Assembly: GCF_018294505.1 (NCBI RefSeq)
Contig: NC_057795.1
Span: 521,053,184-521,117,183 of the forward strand
DNA length: 64,000 nucleotides
Direction: 5' to 3'
Source of the DNA: Triticum aestivum
Lineage: Eukaryota > Streptophyta > Magnoliopsida > Poales > Poaceae
Position 1 is the stretch's first letter. Every line of letters starts with the position of its first letter. Shown here one piece after another: positions 45,707 to 57,340 of the stretch. The translations under genes were made by a program, and so were the position numbers. Below the pieces are notes generated by a model. That model was not told the origin of the DNA, searched no databases, and saw only the letters and a list, made by a program, of their open reading frames with translations.

Positions 45707-46900
45707 ATGGCGCAAGATAATACCAAATTTTGTGATTTCTCCAATACCAATAATAATGATTTCCTTAGCACTCTGATTGGTCCTCTTAATGATGTTGAGT
45801 CTTGTGAAATCAATACTGCTTTGCTTGAAGAAAAGTTGCTCAATGTTGATGATTTGGCTAGGAACGTTGATAGACTTTCGCTTGATGTTGATTCTCTTAA
45901 ACTTAGATCTACTCCTCCTAAGCATGATATCAATGAGTCTCTCAAAGCCATGAGAATTTCCATTGATGAGTGCAAGGAAAGAACCGCTAGATTGCGTGCA
46001 AAGAAAGATTGCTTTGTAAAGGCGTGTTCTTCTAGTTTCCATGAAAATAATGATGAAGATCTTAAAGTTATTGATGTGTCCTCTATTAGATCTTTGTTTT
46101 GCAATATAAATCTTGATAATAATGGGACTGGAGATGAGTCAACTTTATTTAGAAGGCGTCCCAAGAATTCAGAGTTTTTAGATCTTGATGCTAAATTTGG
46201 TAAAAGTGGGATTGGAGAGGTCATGACTTTAAATAGTATTGAACCCACTATCAAGGATTTAAAGGAATTTTATTATGATAATTGTTCTTTAGAAAGTTGT
46301 ATTTGCTTGTTGCAATCCGTTGTTAATTCTCCTCATGCTTATAGTCAAAATAAAGCTTTTACCAAACATATCATTGATGCCTTGATGCAATCTTTTGATG
46401 AAAAACTTAATTTGGAAGTTTCTATACCTAGAAAACTTAATGATGAGTGGGAACCTACTATAAAGATTAGAATTAAAGATCATGAGTGTTTTGCTTTGTG
46501 TGATTTGGGTGCTAGTGTTTCCACGATTCCGAAAACTTTATGTGATATTCTAGGTTTCCATGATCTTGATGATTGCTCTTTAAATTTGCACCTTGCGGAT
46601 TCCACCATTAAAAAGCCAATGGGAAGGATCAATGATGTTCTCATTGTTGCAAATAGAAATTTGGTGCCCGTAGATTTTATCGTTCTTGATATAGATTGCA
46701 ATCTTTCTTGCCCAATTATACTTGGTAGACCTTTCCTAAGAACGATTGGCGCGATTATTGATATGAAGGAAGGGAATATTAGATTCCAATTTCCATTAAA
46801 TAAAGGCATGGAGCACTTTGCAAGAAATAAAGTAAAATTACCTTATGAAACTATCATGCGAGCTACCTATGAATCAAGTGCCAAATATGCCACTACTTAG
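45707..46900 (+). CDS. C retropepsin-like ORF (397 aa), intact
   Basis: Uninterrupted ORF. I chose ATG 45707 over the upstream 45665 because of its context (ttgccATGgcg) and because the homologous leader of A ends at its ATG in the same place. The N-terminal 130 residues are acidic with a Lys/Arg/Glu-rich helical part (about 85-105) that could be coiled coil. The C-terminal half is a retroviral-type aspartic protease domain: ALCDLGASVSTIP with Asp about residue 266 in the D-x-G-A motif, and IILGRPFLRT about residues 340-350 followed by GAIIDMKEG. There is no zinc knuckle, RT or integrase. The enzyme would be a dimeric retropepsin cleaving Gag. It is the only long intact retroelement protein here, and no partner proteins are encoded by the element. 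Confidence 0.8.
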   Translation: MAQDNTKFCDFSNTNNNDFLSTLIGPLNDVESCEINTALLEEKLLNVDDLARNVDRLSLDVDSLKLRSTPPKHDINESLKAMRISIDECKERTARLRAKKDCFVKACSSSFHENNDEDLKVIDVSSIRSLFCNINLDNNGTGDESTLFRRRPKNSEFLDLDAKFGKSGIGEVMTLNSIEPTIKDLKEFYYDNCSLESCICLLQSVVNSPHAYSQNKAFTKHIIDALMQSFDEKLNLEVSIPRKLNDEWEPTIKIRIKDHECFALCDLGASVSTIPKTLCDILGFHDLDDCSLNLHLADSTIKKPMGRINDVLIVANRNLVPVDFIVLDIDCNLSCPIILGRPFLRTIGAIIDMKEGNIRFQFPLNKGMEHFARNKVKLPYETIMRATYESSAKYATT

Positions 46901-49773
46901 ATCTATCTTCGCTTTTATGCCTAGCTAGGGGCGTTAAATGATAGCGCTAGTTGGGAGGCAACCCAATTTTCTTTGTGTTTTTTGTTTTTGTTCCTGTTTA
47001 GTAATAAATTTTTCATCTACTTTCTGTTTAGATGTGTTTTCATGCTTTAATTAGTGTTTGTGCCAAGTATAACCTATAGGATAACCTATGATGATAGTTG
47101 ATTTGATTCTGCTGAAAAACAGAAACTTTATGCTCACCAGAAATAATTCAATAAATCACAGGAACGTGCTTTTGCATTGATTCTTCTTTCTGCTGATAAA
47201 TAAACAAATTGTCCAGGACTTCCTATTTTGGTAGGATTTCTAGAGTTCCAGAAGTTTCTGTTAGTTACAGATTGCTACAGACTGTTCTGTTTTTGACAGA
47301 TTCTGTTTTTCGTGTGTTGTTTGCTTATTTTGATGCATCTATGTCTAGTATTAAGTGGTATGAACCATAGAGAACTTGGAATACAGTAGGTTTAACACCA
47401 AAATAAATAAATAATGAGTTCATTACAGTATCTTATGTGGTGGTTTTGTTTTGTTTCACAAATGGCGCTTATAAGATTTCCTGTTGAGTTTTGTGTTGTG
47501 AAGTTTTCAAGTTTTGGGTAAAGCTTTGATGGACTATGGAATAAAGAGTGGCAAAATCCTAATCTTGGGGATGCCCAAGGCACCCCATGATATTCAAGAA
47601 TAGCCAAAATCCTAAGGTTGGGGATGCCCCGGGAAGGCATCCCCTCTTTCGTCTTCGTTCATTGGTAACTTTACTTGGAGCTATATTTTTATTTGCCACA
47701 TGATATGTGTTTTGCTTGGAGCGTCGTGTATTATATTAGTATTTGCTTTTTAGTTTACCACAATCATCCTTGCTGTACACACCTTTTGGGAGAAGCCTAC
47801 TTGATTTTAATTTATTAGAATATGCTATGTGCTTCACTTGTATCTTTTGAGCTAGATAGTTTTTGCTCTAGTGCTTCACTTATATCTTTTAAAGCATGAC
47901 GGTGGCTTGATTTTATAGAAAATGCTAGTATCTCATGCTTCACTTATATTATTTTGAGAGTCTTTTAGAACAACATGGTATTTTCTATGGATATAAATTG
48001 GTCCTAGAATGGTAGGCATCCAAGTTTGGTATAATAAAAACTATCATAGGAAGTGAATTGGTTGCTATGATCAATTTGATACTTGATAATTGTTTTGAGA
48101 TATGGAGGTAGTGATATTAAAGTCATGCTAGTTGGGTGATTATGAATTTAAATAATGCTTGTGTTGAAGTTAGCAAGTCCCGTAGCATGCACGCATGGTT
48201 AAAGTTGTGTAACAAATTTGAAACATGGAGTGTACCTAGCTTGTGCATCCTTATGAGTGGCGGTCGAGGATGAGCGATGGTCTTTTCCTACCAATCTAGC
48301 CCTCTAGGAGCATGCGCATAGTGCTTGATTTTTGATGACTTCTAAATTTTTGCAATAAGTATATGAGTTGTTTTGACTAATGTTGAGTCCATGGATTATA
48401 CGCACTTTTACCTTTCCACCATTGCTAGCCTCTTCGGTTCCGTGCATTGCCCTTTCTCACCTTGAGAGTTGGTGCAAACTTCGCCGGTGCATCCAAACCC
48501 CGTGATACGATACACTCTATCACACATAAACCTCCTTATATCTTCCTCAAAACAGCCACCATACGTACCTATTTTGGCATTTCCATAGCCATTCCGAGAT
48601 ATATTGCCATGCAACTTTCCACCGTTCCATTCATCATTATCATGACATACTTTACTTTTGTCATATTGCCATTGCATGATCATGTAGTTGACATCGTATT
48701 TGTGGCAAAGCCATCATGCATAATTTTTTATACATGTCACTCTTGATTCATTGCACCATCCCGGTACACCGCCGGAGGCATTTATATAGAGTCATATCTT
48801 GTTCTAGTTTCGAGTTGTAATTCATATGTTGTAATTAATGAAAGTGTGATGATCATCATTATTAGAGCATTGCCCAAAAATAAAAAATAAAAAAAGGACA
48901 AAAAAAGAAAGGCCAAAGAAAAGAAAAAGAAAAAAGAAGAAAAAAAGAAAAAAAAAGAAAAGAAAAAAGAAAATAAATAAAAAGGGCAATGTTACTATCT
49001 CTTTTTCCACACTTGTGCTTCAAAGTAGCACCATGTTCTTCATATAGTGAGTCCCATATGTTGTCACTTTCATATACTAGTGGGAATTTTTCATTATAGA
49101 ACTTGGCTTGTATATTCCTACGATGGGCTTCCTGAAATGCCCTAGGTCTTCGTGAGCAAGCAAGTTGGATGCACACCCACTAGTTTTCTTTTGTTGAGCA
49201 TTCACTTATAGCTCTAGTGCATCCGTTGCATGGCAATCCCTACTCCTCATGTTGACATCAATTGATGGGCATCTCCATAGCCCGTTGATTATCCTTGTCA
49301 ATGTGAGACTTTCTCTTTTTTTTTTGTATTCTCCACACAATCCCCATCATCATATTCTATTCCATCCATAGTGCTATATCCATGGCTCACGCTCATGTAT
49401 TGCATGAAGGTTGAAAACGTTTGAGATTATTTAAGTACGAAACAATTGCTTGGCTTGTCATCGGGGGTATAGAATTTGGGAACATCTTTGTGTGACGAAA
49501 ATGAAGCATAACCTAACTATATGATTTTGTAGGGATGAACTTTCTTTAGCCATGTTATTTTGAGAAGACATGATTGCTTTGATTAGTATGCTTGAAGTGT
49601 TACTATTTCTTTTATCAATATGAACTTTTATTTTGAATCATTTGGATCTGAACATTCATGCTGCAATAAAGAAAAATACATTGAGAATTATGCTAGGTAG
49701 CATTCCACATCAAAAATTCTGTTTTTATCATTTACCTACTCGAGGATGAGCAGGAATTAAGCTTGGGGATGCT
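46901..49773 (+). other. C 3' noncoding module
   Basis: Marker AGCGCTAGTTGGGAGGCAAC (46943-46962), conserved CTGTTCTGTTTTTGACAGA segment (about 47281), paired hairpins (47567-47586 and 47620-47644), CCGGTACACCGCCGGA block (about 48761), A/G-rich tract (48876-48985) and PPT. No coding ORF. Confidence 0.8.
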
Positions 49774-51346
49774 TGATACGTCTTCAACGTATCTATAATT
49801 TTTGATTGTTCCATGCTATTATATTACCCCTTTTCGATGTTTATGGGCTTTATTTTACACACTTATATCATTTTTGAGACTAACCTACTAACCGGGCGCC
49901 CAGCCCCTATTGCTATTTTTTTTGCCTATTTCAGTATTTTGAAGAAAAGGAATATCAAACGGAGTCCAAATGGAATGAAACCTTCGGGAGCGTGATTTTT
50001 GGAACGAACATGATCCGGAGAACTTGGAGTGCAATTCAAGCAACAAACGAGGCGGCCAGGAGATAGGAGGGTGCGCCCACCCCTCCTGGGTGCGCCCCCT
50101 GTCTCCTGGGCCCCATGAGCGGCCACCAACGTACTTCTTCCTCCTATATATACCTACGTACCCCGAAAACATCTAGGGAGCAACCGAAACACAACTTCCA
50201 CCGCCGTAACCTTCTGTATCCACGAGATCCCATCTTGGAGCCTTCGCCGATGCTCCACCGGAGGAAGAATCGACCACGTAGGGCTTCTACATGAACACCA
50301 TAGCCCCTCCGATGAGTTGTGAGTAGTTTACCACAGACCTTCGGGTTCATAGATATTATCTAGATGGCTTCTTCTCTCTTTTTGGATCTCAATACAATGT
50401 TCTCCCCCTCTCTTGTGGAGATCTATTCGATGTAAACTCTTTTTGCGGTGTGTTTGTCGAGATCTGATGAAATTGTGGGTTTATGATCAATTTTATCTAT
50501 GAGAAATATTTGAATCTTCTCTGAATTCTTTTATGTATAGTTGAGTTATCTTTGCAAGTCTCTTCGAATTATCAGTTTGGTTTGGCCTACTAGATTGATC
50601 TTTCTTTCCATGGGAGAAGTGCTTAGATTTGGGTTCAATCTTATTGTGTCCTTACCCAGTGACAGAAAGGGTAGCAAGGCACGTATTGTATTGTTGCCAT
50701 CAAGGATAAAAAGATGGGATTTATATCATATTGCATGAGTTTATCCCTCTACATCATGTCATCTTTCTTAATGCGTTACTCTGTTCTTATGAACTTAATA
50801 CTCTAGATGCATGCTAGATAGCGGTCGATGTGTGGAGTAATAGTAGTAGATGCAGGCAGGAGTCGGTCTACTTGTCGCGGACGTGATGCCTATATACATG
50901 ATCATGCCTAGATAATCTCATAATTATTCACTTTTCTATCAATTGCTCGACAGTAATTTGTTCACCCACCGTAATACTTATGCTATCTTGAGAGAAGCCA
51001 CTAGTGAAACCTATGCCCCCCGGGTCTATCTTTTATCATATAAGCTTTCAATCTACTTTGCATCTTTACTTTTTGCATCTATATTATAAAATACCAAAAA
51101 TATATTTATCTTATCATATTATCTCTATTAGACTCATTTTCGCAAGTGGCCGTGAAGGGATTGACAACCCCTTTATTGCGTTAGTTGCGAGTTCTTTGTT
51201 TGTTTGTGTAGGTGCGTGGGAGTTTTGAGAAGCCTCCTACTGGATTGATACCTTGGTTCTCAAAAACCGAGGGAAATACTTACGCTACTATTGCTGCATC
51301 ACCCTTTCCTCTTCAAGGAAAACCAACGCAAGCTCAAGACGTAGCA
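49774..51346 (+). repeat. C 3' LTR
   Basis: 1573 bp, partner of 43908-45479. TSD ACGAC follows. Confidence 0.93.
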
Positions 51347-52364
51347 ACGACCTGCAGAAAAGTTACCTCGTCCCTTGTTGTATCGTCCCTGTACTTCCCT
51401 TTCAGCTTTACAAGCCAAATGAAACAAACAAGTAATAGAATTGTACTCCTTATAGTCCAATATATCCTGAATATCACGATTCAAACCACCTAAAAATCTA
51501 GCCATCATAGCATCGTCGGTTTCAACTAATCCACATTGCTCTAAGCCAGTTTGCAATTCTTGATCATAATCCTCTACAGAACTGCTACCTTGTTTTAAAC
51601 GTTGCAATTCATTTAGTTTATCACGAGCATAATATGAAGGAACATAACGCTGTGCATAGCTCGTTTTAAAGCATCCCAAGTAGCACGTATATTGTTCACA
51701 TTAACACGGCAATACTCACTCCACCACATAGAAGCAAAGTTTGTAAATTCACTAGTGGATGCCCTAACTCTTTGGTTCTCAGGAATATCATGACATGCAA
51801 ATTTTTGTTCAACGGAAAGTTCCCAGTCAAGATAAACATCTGGATTATATTTACCATTGAAAGTAGGAATAGTAAATTTGATTTTGGCACTAGAGTGTTC
51901 ATAATCTCTAACATCATACCTGGGTAGACCTCGTTCCATACCTTGATGGTTGAAACGTAGTTGTTGATGAGCACGGTCATTGTGGCGGTCGTCCTCGGTG
52001 TCACCAGCATAATCCTCGTAATTGTCCCCATGTTCCTCGGTGACGTGGGGAGGAATGGTTGCAGCATCAGTGGCAGGAGCTGGGTGTTGTGGATGACCCA
52101 TGGCACACGTCGAGCTCGCGAAGTAGCGGCAACACCCGTGGAACTGTGAGGAATGGCGTTGTTGTTGACGGGGAGTGCAGTCCGCAGCTTGTCCAAACGT
52201 AACAAGATGTCTTGTAGTTATGTGTTGGCAACACCTTGTGCATCCTCGATGGCCTTGAGCCTCTCTTCTGCCACAATCTGAGCACCCTCAAGTTGGGCGA
52301 GACGCTCGCTGGTGACTTTAACATCCACGGTGAGTCCCTCAAGTGTGGGTTGATCCTGTGCCAT
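51347..52364 (-). pseudogene. B gag, N-terminal part
   Basis: Minus strand, starting at ATG 52364 (MAQDQPTLEG). It has an N-terminal helical stretch, a TAA at 52218-52220 and at least two frameshifts (near 52085 and 51660), then a retrotrans_gag-like core (IPTFNGKYNPDVYLDWE, MWWSEYCR, DYDQELQTGL, RFLGGLNRDIQDIL) ending in the Arg/Gly-rich KGRGNFSAGR at the C insertion. It is a Ty3/gypsy gag (PF03732-like), broken by stops and by C. Confidence 0.75.
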
Positions 52365-53582
52365 TGTTAGCGAAAGAGAAAAAAAAACAATGTATAATCC
52401 CTATCAACTAACAAGATGTGGTGGACAAAATTCACTCACACTCAAACTTAGTATAAAATTCTTACTTGTTCTTACCAATGCAACAGGTGGTGATCGACGC
52501 GTTGGTGTTGGCTTCAAACTACCGATGAAGATTGGATGGAGAGATAACCAGGAAATAGTAGAGTTGAAACTTGTACTTATTGGTAGAAACAGTGTAGCTT
52601 GGCAAAGGCTTCTCAACTCACAATATCAGTGACACAATTTAGCAAAAAGCAATGCAAGTTGAATAATTGCTCAAACTCCTAACGAGTGCTGGCAGTCGAC
52701 TAGTAAGAGATAAAATAATCTAAGCCCAGATACTGAAACAAGTGAGTGGAAACAAGGGAAAATATGATAGCTCTAAATAGCTAGATATAAGTGAGGTATA
52801 AACGAGTGTATTATGACGCAGTGGCGACAAAGTAGCAGCAAAACTACCGTCTGAGTAGCAAATAGAACAAATCAGTCCAAATTAGATGCTAGCCGACCTG
52901 ACTTTTTTTCAACTATCTTTTCTTTTTTATCTTTTTTCCTTTTTTTTCCTTTTTCTATTGCTCTTTTTATTATTTTTTATCAAGCCAGTAACTAGCAATT
53001 AGCCACGTACTATCAATGATGAGCCTGGGAGAAAAAAACGTGAGGACACTTGTTGGAACTTGTGTGCTACTAGCGGTAGATGTAATCAAGTGCTGGGATT
53101 TGGATGCTCCCTGGCTAGCGGCCGGAAGAAGCTGGGACGTGCTTGCGGCAGCAGCGGAGCAAATTTCCAGGCAGATGGGACGTGGTGCACAGGTGTAGCT
53201 GGCGCTTGTGCGAAACAGAACACCCCCGAAAAATGGCGGACGATGCGGTAGATGGACTGGTGTGGTGCGCAACCGAAGAAGATTTGCCGTTCGTTTACCT
53301 TTTCAAATCACAGACGAACTTGCCGCGGAAAATATTATGGACAAAAACAAAGTCCGATCTAGTAGATAATTTTCTTCCAAACCAATCTAAACCAGCACTA
53401 ATACTAGGATGAATGCAACCAAAAATTCAACAATGCAAATACTAGATGCAAATTGCTAAAGGCTAAAAATATAGGTGCAGCGGATGAACTAATCTAATTT
53501 TTTTGGGTTTTTTTGTGTGTTATAGGACTAAAAACAATCTAATCTAAGAAAACTATAAATCTCTCACCGATGAACCTGAAAA
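52365..53582 (-). other. B leader
   Basis: 1.2-kb 5' leader of B between PBS and gag, including a pyrimidine-rich (plus-strand) tract at 52906-52980. ORFs have no recognisable domains. No gene is seen. Confidence 0.6.
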
Positions 53583-53591
53583 CTGATACCA
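53583..53591 (-). other. B primer-binding site, iMet type
   Basis: TGGTATCAG on the minus strand, two bases inside the 5' LTR; the common start of the initiator-Met tRNA PBS. Only nine bases match. Confidence 0.7.
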
Positions 53592-53593
53592 CT

Positions 53594-54482
53594 TGATGTG
53601 AACTGGGGACCCGATCTTTTGATGAGAGAGGATAACTACGATTTTGGGTGGGACTTGACCCTCACGATCCGGCTACCAACCGTACAGGGAGAACCGTACA
53701 CGACTGATATCCACGGCAATCGCTGAACCAACTCCACGACATTATCGACCGAGCCAACGGCGCGATCGACCTATCCACGAAGGATTTTTCCTGCAAGCAA
53801 ATTGAAGAACATGCAAGAAAATAGTAGCCAAGCAATCTCAAAATTGCGAATATGCTAGATGGGATTAATCTCACAAGATGGGGTTCCGATAGGATGTCCT
53901 GACGGTTGCACTAGCCACTACGAGCGAAGACAAATAAAAGTAGCAATATAGCTAAACTTCTCTAAACAAAACCCGAGTCTAAACCCTAACCTAGACTAGC
54001 TATTTATTGAAGGAGTACAGACGCGGACGAATACGTAGACGTGTTCCGCCCGGTATGCTGATCGAAGGAAATTGTCCACGAGTTGGACAAAGGCCAAAGC
54101 TGCAGGCCCTGGCACGTGAGGAGACTTGGCGTAGCCCACAATCCCATGGCCCACATCGCTAATAATGATCAATGGTTTCAAATCAAAACTCCTTTGCTCC
54201 TTATGCACTCCAAGTGACATCTGTGATGGATGGGATGGTTCGGTGGGCATGCATACAAGGATGATGGAACGCATGCATGCAAGGATTACTCCATCTGATT
54301 TTAAAACAAAGTATTCCATTGCTTCTTTCGTTCTTTTATTCCTGAGTACAAGTAAATTGCAACATAAGTGTAATATTATATTTCTGTTAGTTAAATAATA
54401 TGTCCAAAGGAACAAAAGTACCTGGTTAATAATTTTCCGTGTAATATTTTTAGACGTTTCTATGATAGCTATTTCCACATCA
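53594..54482 (-). repeat. B 5' LTR
   Basis: 889 bp on the right side because B is reversed. Plus-strand ends TGATGTGAACTGG and CCACATCA. Confidence 0.88.
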
Positions 54483-57340
54483 CGCTTGTTGGGAGGCAAC
54501 CCAATTTTACTTTTGTTCTTTGCTTTTTGTTCCTGTTTAGTAATAAATAATTCATCTAGCCTCTGGTTAGATGTGGTTTTATGTTTTAATTAGTGTTTGT
54601 GCCAAGTGAAACCTATAGGATCTTCTTGGGTGATAGTTAATTTGATCTTGTTGAAAAGCAAAAACTTTTGCGCACACGAGAATAATTTTCATAAATCATA
54701 GAAACGGGATTTCTAGTTGATTATTTTTGTAGAAGATTAATAAACAAATTATTTAGGACTTCCTATTTTGGTAGAATTTTTGGGGTTCCATCGAAAGTTA
54801 CAGATTGCTACACATTGTTCTGTTTTTGACAAATTCTGTTTTTCGTGTGTTGTTTGCTTATTTTGATAAATCTATGGCTAGTATCAGGGGGTATGAACCA
54901 TAGATAAATTGGAATACATTAGGTTTTAACACCAATATAAATAAAGAATGAGTTCATTACAATACCTTAAAGTGGTGGTTTGTTTTATTTCGCTAACGGA
55001 GCTCATGAGATTTTCTGTTGAGTTTTGTGTTGTGGAGTTTTCAAGTTTTTGGGTAAAGATTTGATGGATTATGGAATAAGGAGTGGCAAGAGCCTAAGCT
55101 TGGGGATGCCCAAGGCACACTAAGGTAAAATTCAAGGACAACCAAAAGCCTAAGCTTGGGGATGCCCCGGAAGGCATCCCCTCTTTCGTCTTCGTCCATC
55201 GGTAACTTTACTTGATGCTATATTTGTATTCACCACATGATATGTGTTTTGCTTGGAGCGTCTTGTATGATTTGATTCTTTGCTTTTTAGTTTTCCACAA
55301 TCATTCTTGCTGGACACACCTTTAGGGAGACACACACATGAATCGGAATTTATTAGAATACTCTATGTGCTTCACTTATATCTTTTGAGCTAGATAATTT
55401 TGCTCTAGTACTTCACTTATATCTTTTTAGAGCATGGCGGTGGTTTTATTTTATAGAAATATTGATCTCTCATGCTTCACTTATATTATTTTGAGAGTCT
55501 TTCAGAACAGCATGGTAATTTGCTTTGGTTATAAAATTAGTCCTAATATGATGAGCATCCACGTTGGGTAAAATAAAAACTTTCATATGGAGTGCATTAA
55601 ACACTATGATAAATTTGATACTTGATAATTGTTTTGAGATATAAAGGTGGTAATATTGGAGTCATGCTAGTTGGGTAATTATGAAATTGAGAAATACTAG
55701 TGTTAAAGTTGGCAAGTCCCATAACATGCATGTATGGTGAACGTTGTGTGACAAATTTTAAGCATGGGGTGTTCTTTGATTGCCTTCCTTATGAGTGGAG
55801 GTCGGGATCGCGCGATGGTTAACTCCTACCAACCCTTCCCCTAGGAGAATGCATAGTAGTGCTTTGCTTCAAGGGCTAATAAACTTTTGCAATAAGTATA
55901 TGAGTTCTTTATGACTAATGTGAGTCCATGGATTATACGCACTCTTACCCTTCCGCAATTTGCTAGCCTCTACCGTACCGTGCATTGCCCTTTCTCACCT
56001 TGAGAGTTGGTACAAACTTCCCCGGTGCATCCAGACCACGTGATACGATACACTCTATCACACATAAACCTCCTTACATCTTCTTCGAAACAGCCACCAT
56101 GCCTACCTATTATGGCATTTCCATAGCCATTCCGAGATTTATTGCCATGCAACTTTCCACTGTTCCGTTTATTATGACACGCTCCATCATTGTCATATTG
56201 CTTTGAATGATCATGTAGTTGACATCGTATTTGTGGCAAAGCCACCTTTATATTTCTTTCATACATGTCGCTCTTGATTCATTGCATATCCCGGTACACC
56301 GCCGGAGGCATTCACATAGAGTCATATTTTGTCCTAACTATTGTAATTCTTGAGTTGTAAATAAATAGAAGTGTGATGATTTCCATTATTAGAGCATTGT
56401 CCCATGTGAGGAAAGGATGATGGAGACTATGATTCCCCACAGGTCGGGATGAGACTCCGGACAAAAAAAAGAGAGATAAAAAAAGTGAAAGGGGGGGGGG
56501 GAGAAAAAAAAGGAGGCCAAAGAATCCCAAATAAAAAAAATGAGAGAAAAAGAGAGAAGGGACAATGTTACTATCCTTTTTCCGCATTGTGCTTCAAAAT
56601 AGCACCATGATCTTCATGATAGAGAGTTTCTTATTTTGTCACTTTCATATACTAGTGGGAATTTTTCATTATAGAACTTGGCTTGTATATCCCAATGATG
56701 GGCTTCCTCAAAATGCCCTAGGTCTTCGTGAGCAAGCAAGTTGGATGCACACCCACTTAGTTTCTTTTTGATGAGCTTTTATACATTTATAGCTCTAGTG
56801 CATCCATTGCATGGAAATCCCTACTCCTCGTGTTGACATCAATTGATGGGGACCTCCATAGCCCATTGATCAGCCGCGTCAATGTGAGACTTTCTCCTTT
56901 TTTTTGTTTTCTCACATAATCCCTATCATTATATTCTACTCCACCCATATGATTTACGCTCATGTATTGCGTGCAGGTTGAAAAGGCTGAAGCGCGTTAA
57001 AAAGTATGAACCAATTGCTTGGCTGAAACCGGGGTTGTGCATGATGGGAGCATTTTGTGTGACGAAAATGAAGCATGGCCAAACTATATGATTTTGTAGG
57101 GATAAGCTTTCTTTGGCTATGTTATTTTGATAAGACATAAACAGCTTGGTTAGCATGCTTGAAGTATTACGATTTTTATGTCAATATTAAACTTTTATCT
57201 TAAATCTTTTGGGCCTGAACATTCATGCCACAACAAAGAGAATTACATTGAAAATTATGTTAGGAAGCATTCGACATCAAAAATTCTGTTTTTATCATTT
57301 ATCTACTCGAGGATGAGCAGGAATTAAGCTTGGGGATGCT
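54483..57340 (+). other. A 3' noncoding module
   Basis: Resumes with CGCTTGTTGGGAGGCAACCC and follows the same order as C and E: the CTGTTCTGTTTTTGACA segment (about 54818), paired hairpins (55102-55120 and 55158-55181), the CCGGTACACCGCCGGA block (about 56291), an A/G-rich tract (56460-56565), then the PPT. No coding ORF. Confidence 0.8.

Larger units (their letters stand above)
43908..51346 (+). mobile_element. C: Sabrina-like element with intact protease ORF
   Basis: LTRs of 1572 and 1573 bp (43908-45479 and 49774-51346), perfect TSD ACGAC (43903-43907 and 51347-51351), PBS, one long intact ORF, a 2.9-kb noncoding 3' module and PPT AAGCTTGGGGATGCT. It is inserted inside the gag of B, the innermost of the nest. 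LTR differences are visible throughout, denser in the first third, so it is not very young. Confidence 0.93.
41890..54482 (-). mobile_element. B: non-autonomous gag-protease LTR element, reversed
   Basis: LTRs at 53594-54482 (its 5' LTR, 889 bp) and 41890-42754 (its 3' LTR, 865 bp), in minus orientation, with perfect TSD CGCTT (41885-41889 and 54483-54487). It has an iMet-type PBS and a purine-rich PPT (aaggaagggagga, minus strand, next to 42754). The interior holds gag and protease only. RT, RNase H and integrase are missing although the protease is followed almost directly by the PPT. Without C it is about 5.1 kb. Confidence 0.88.
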
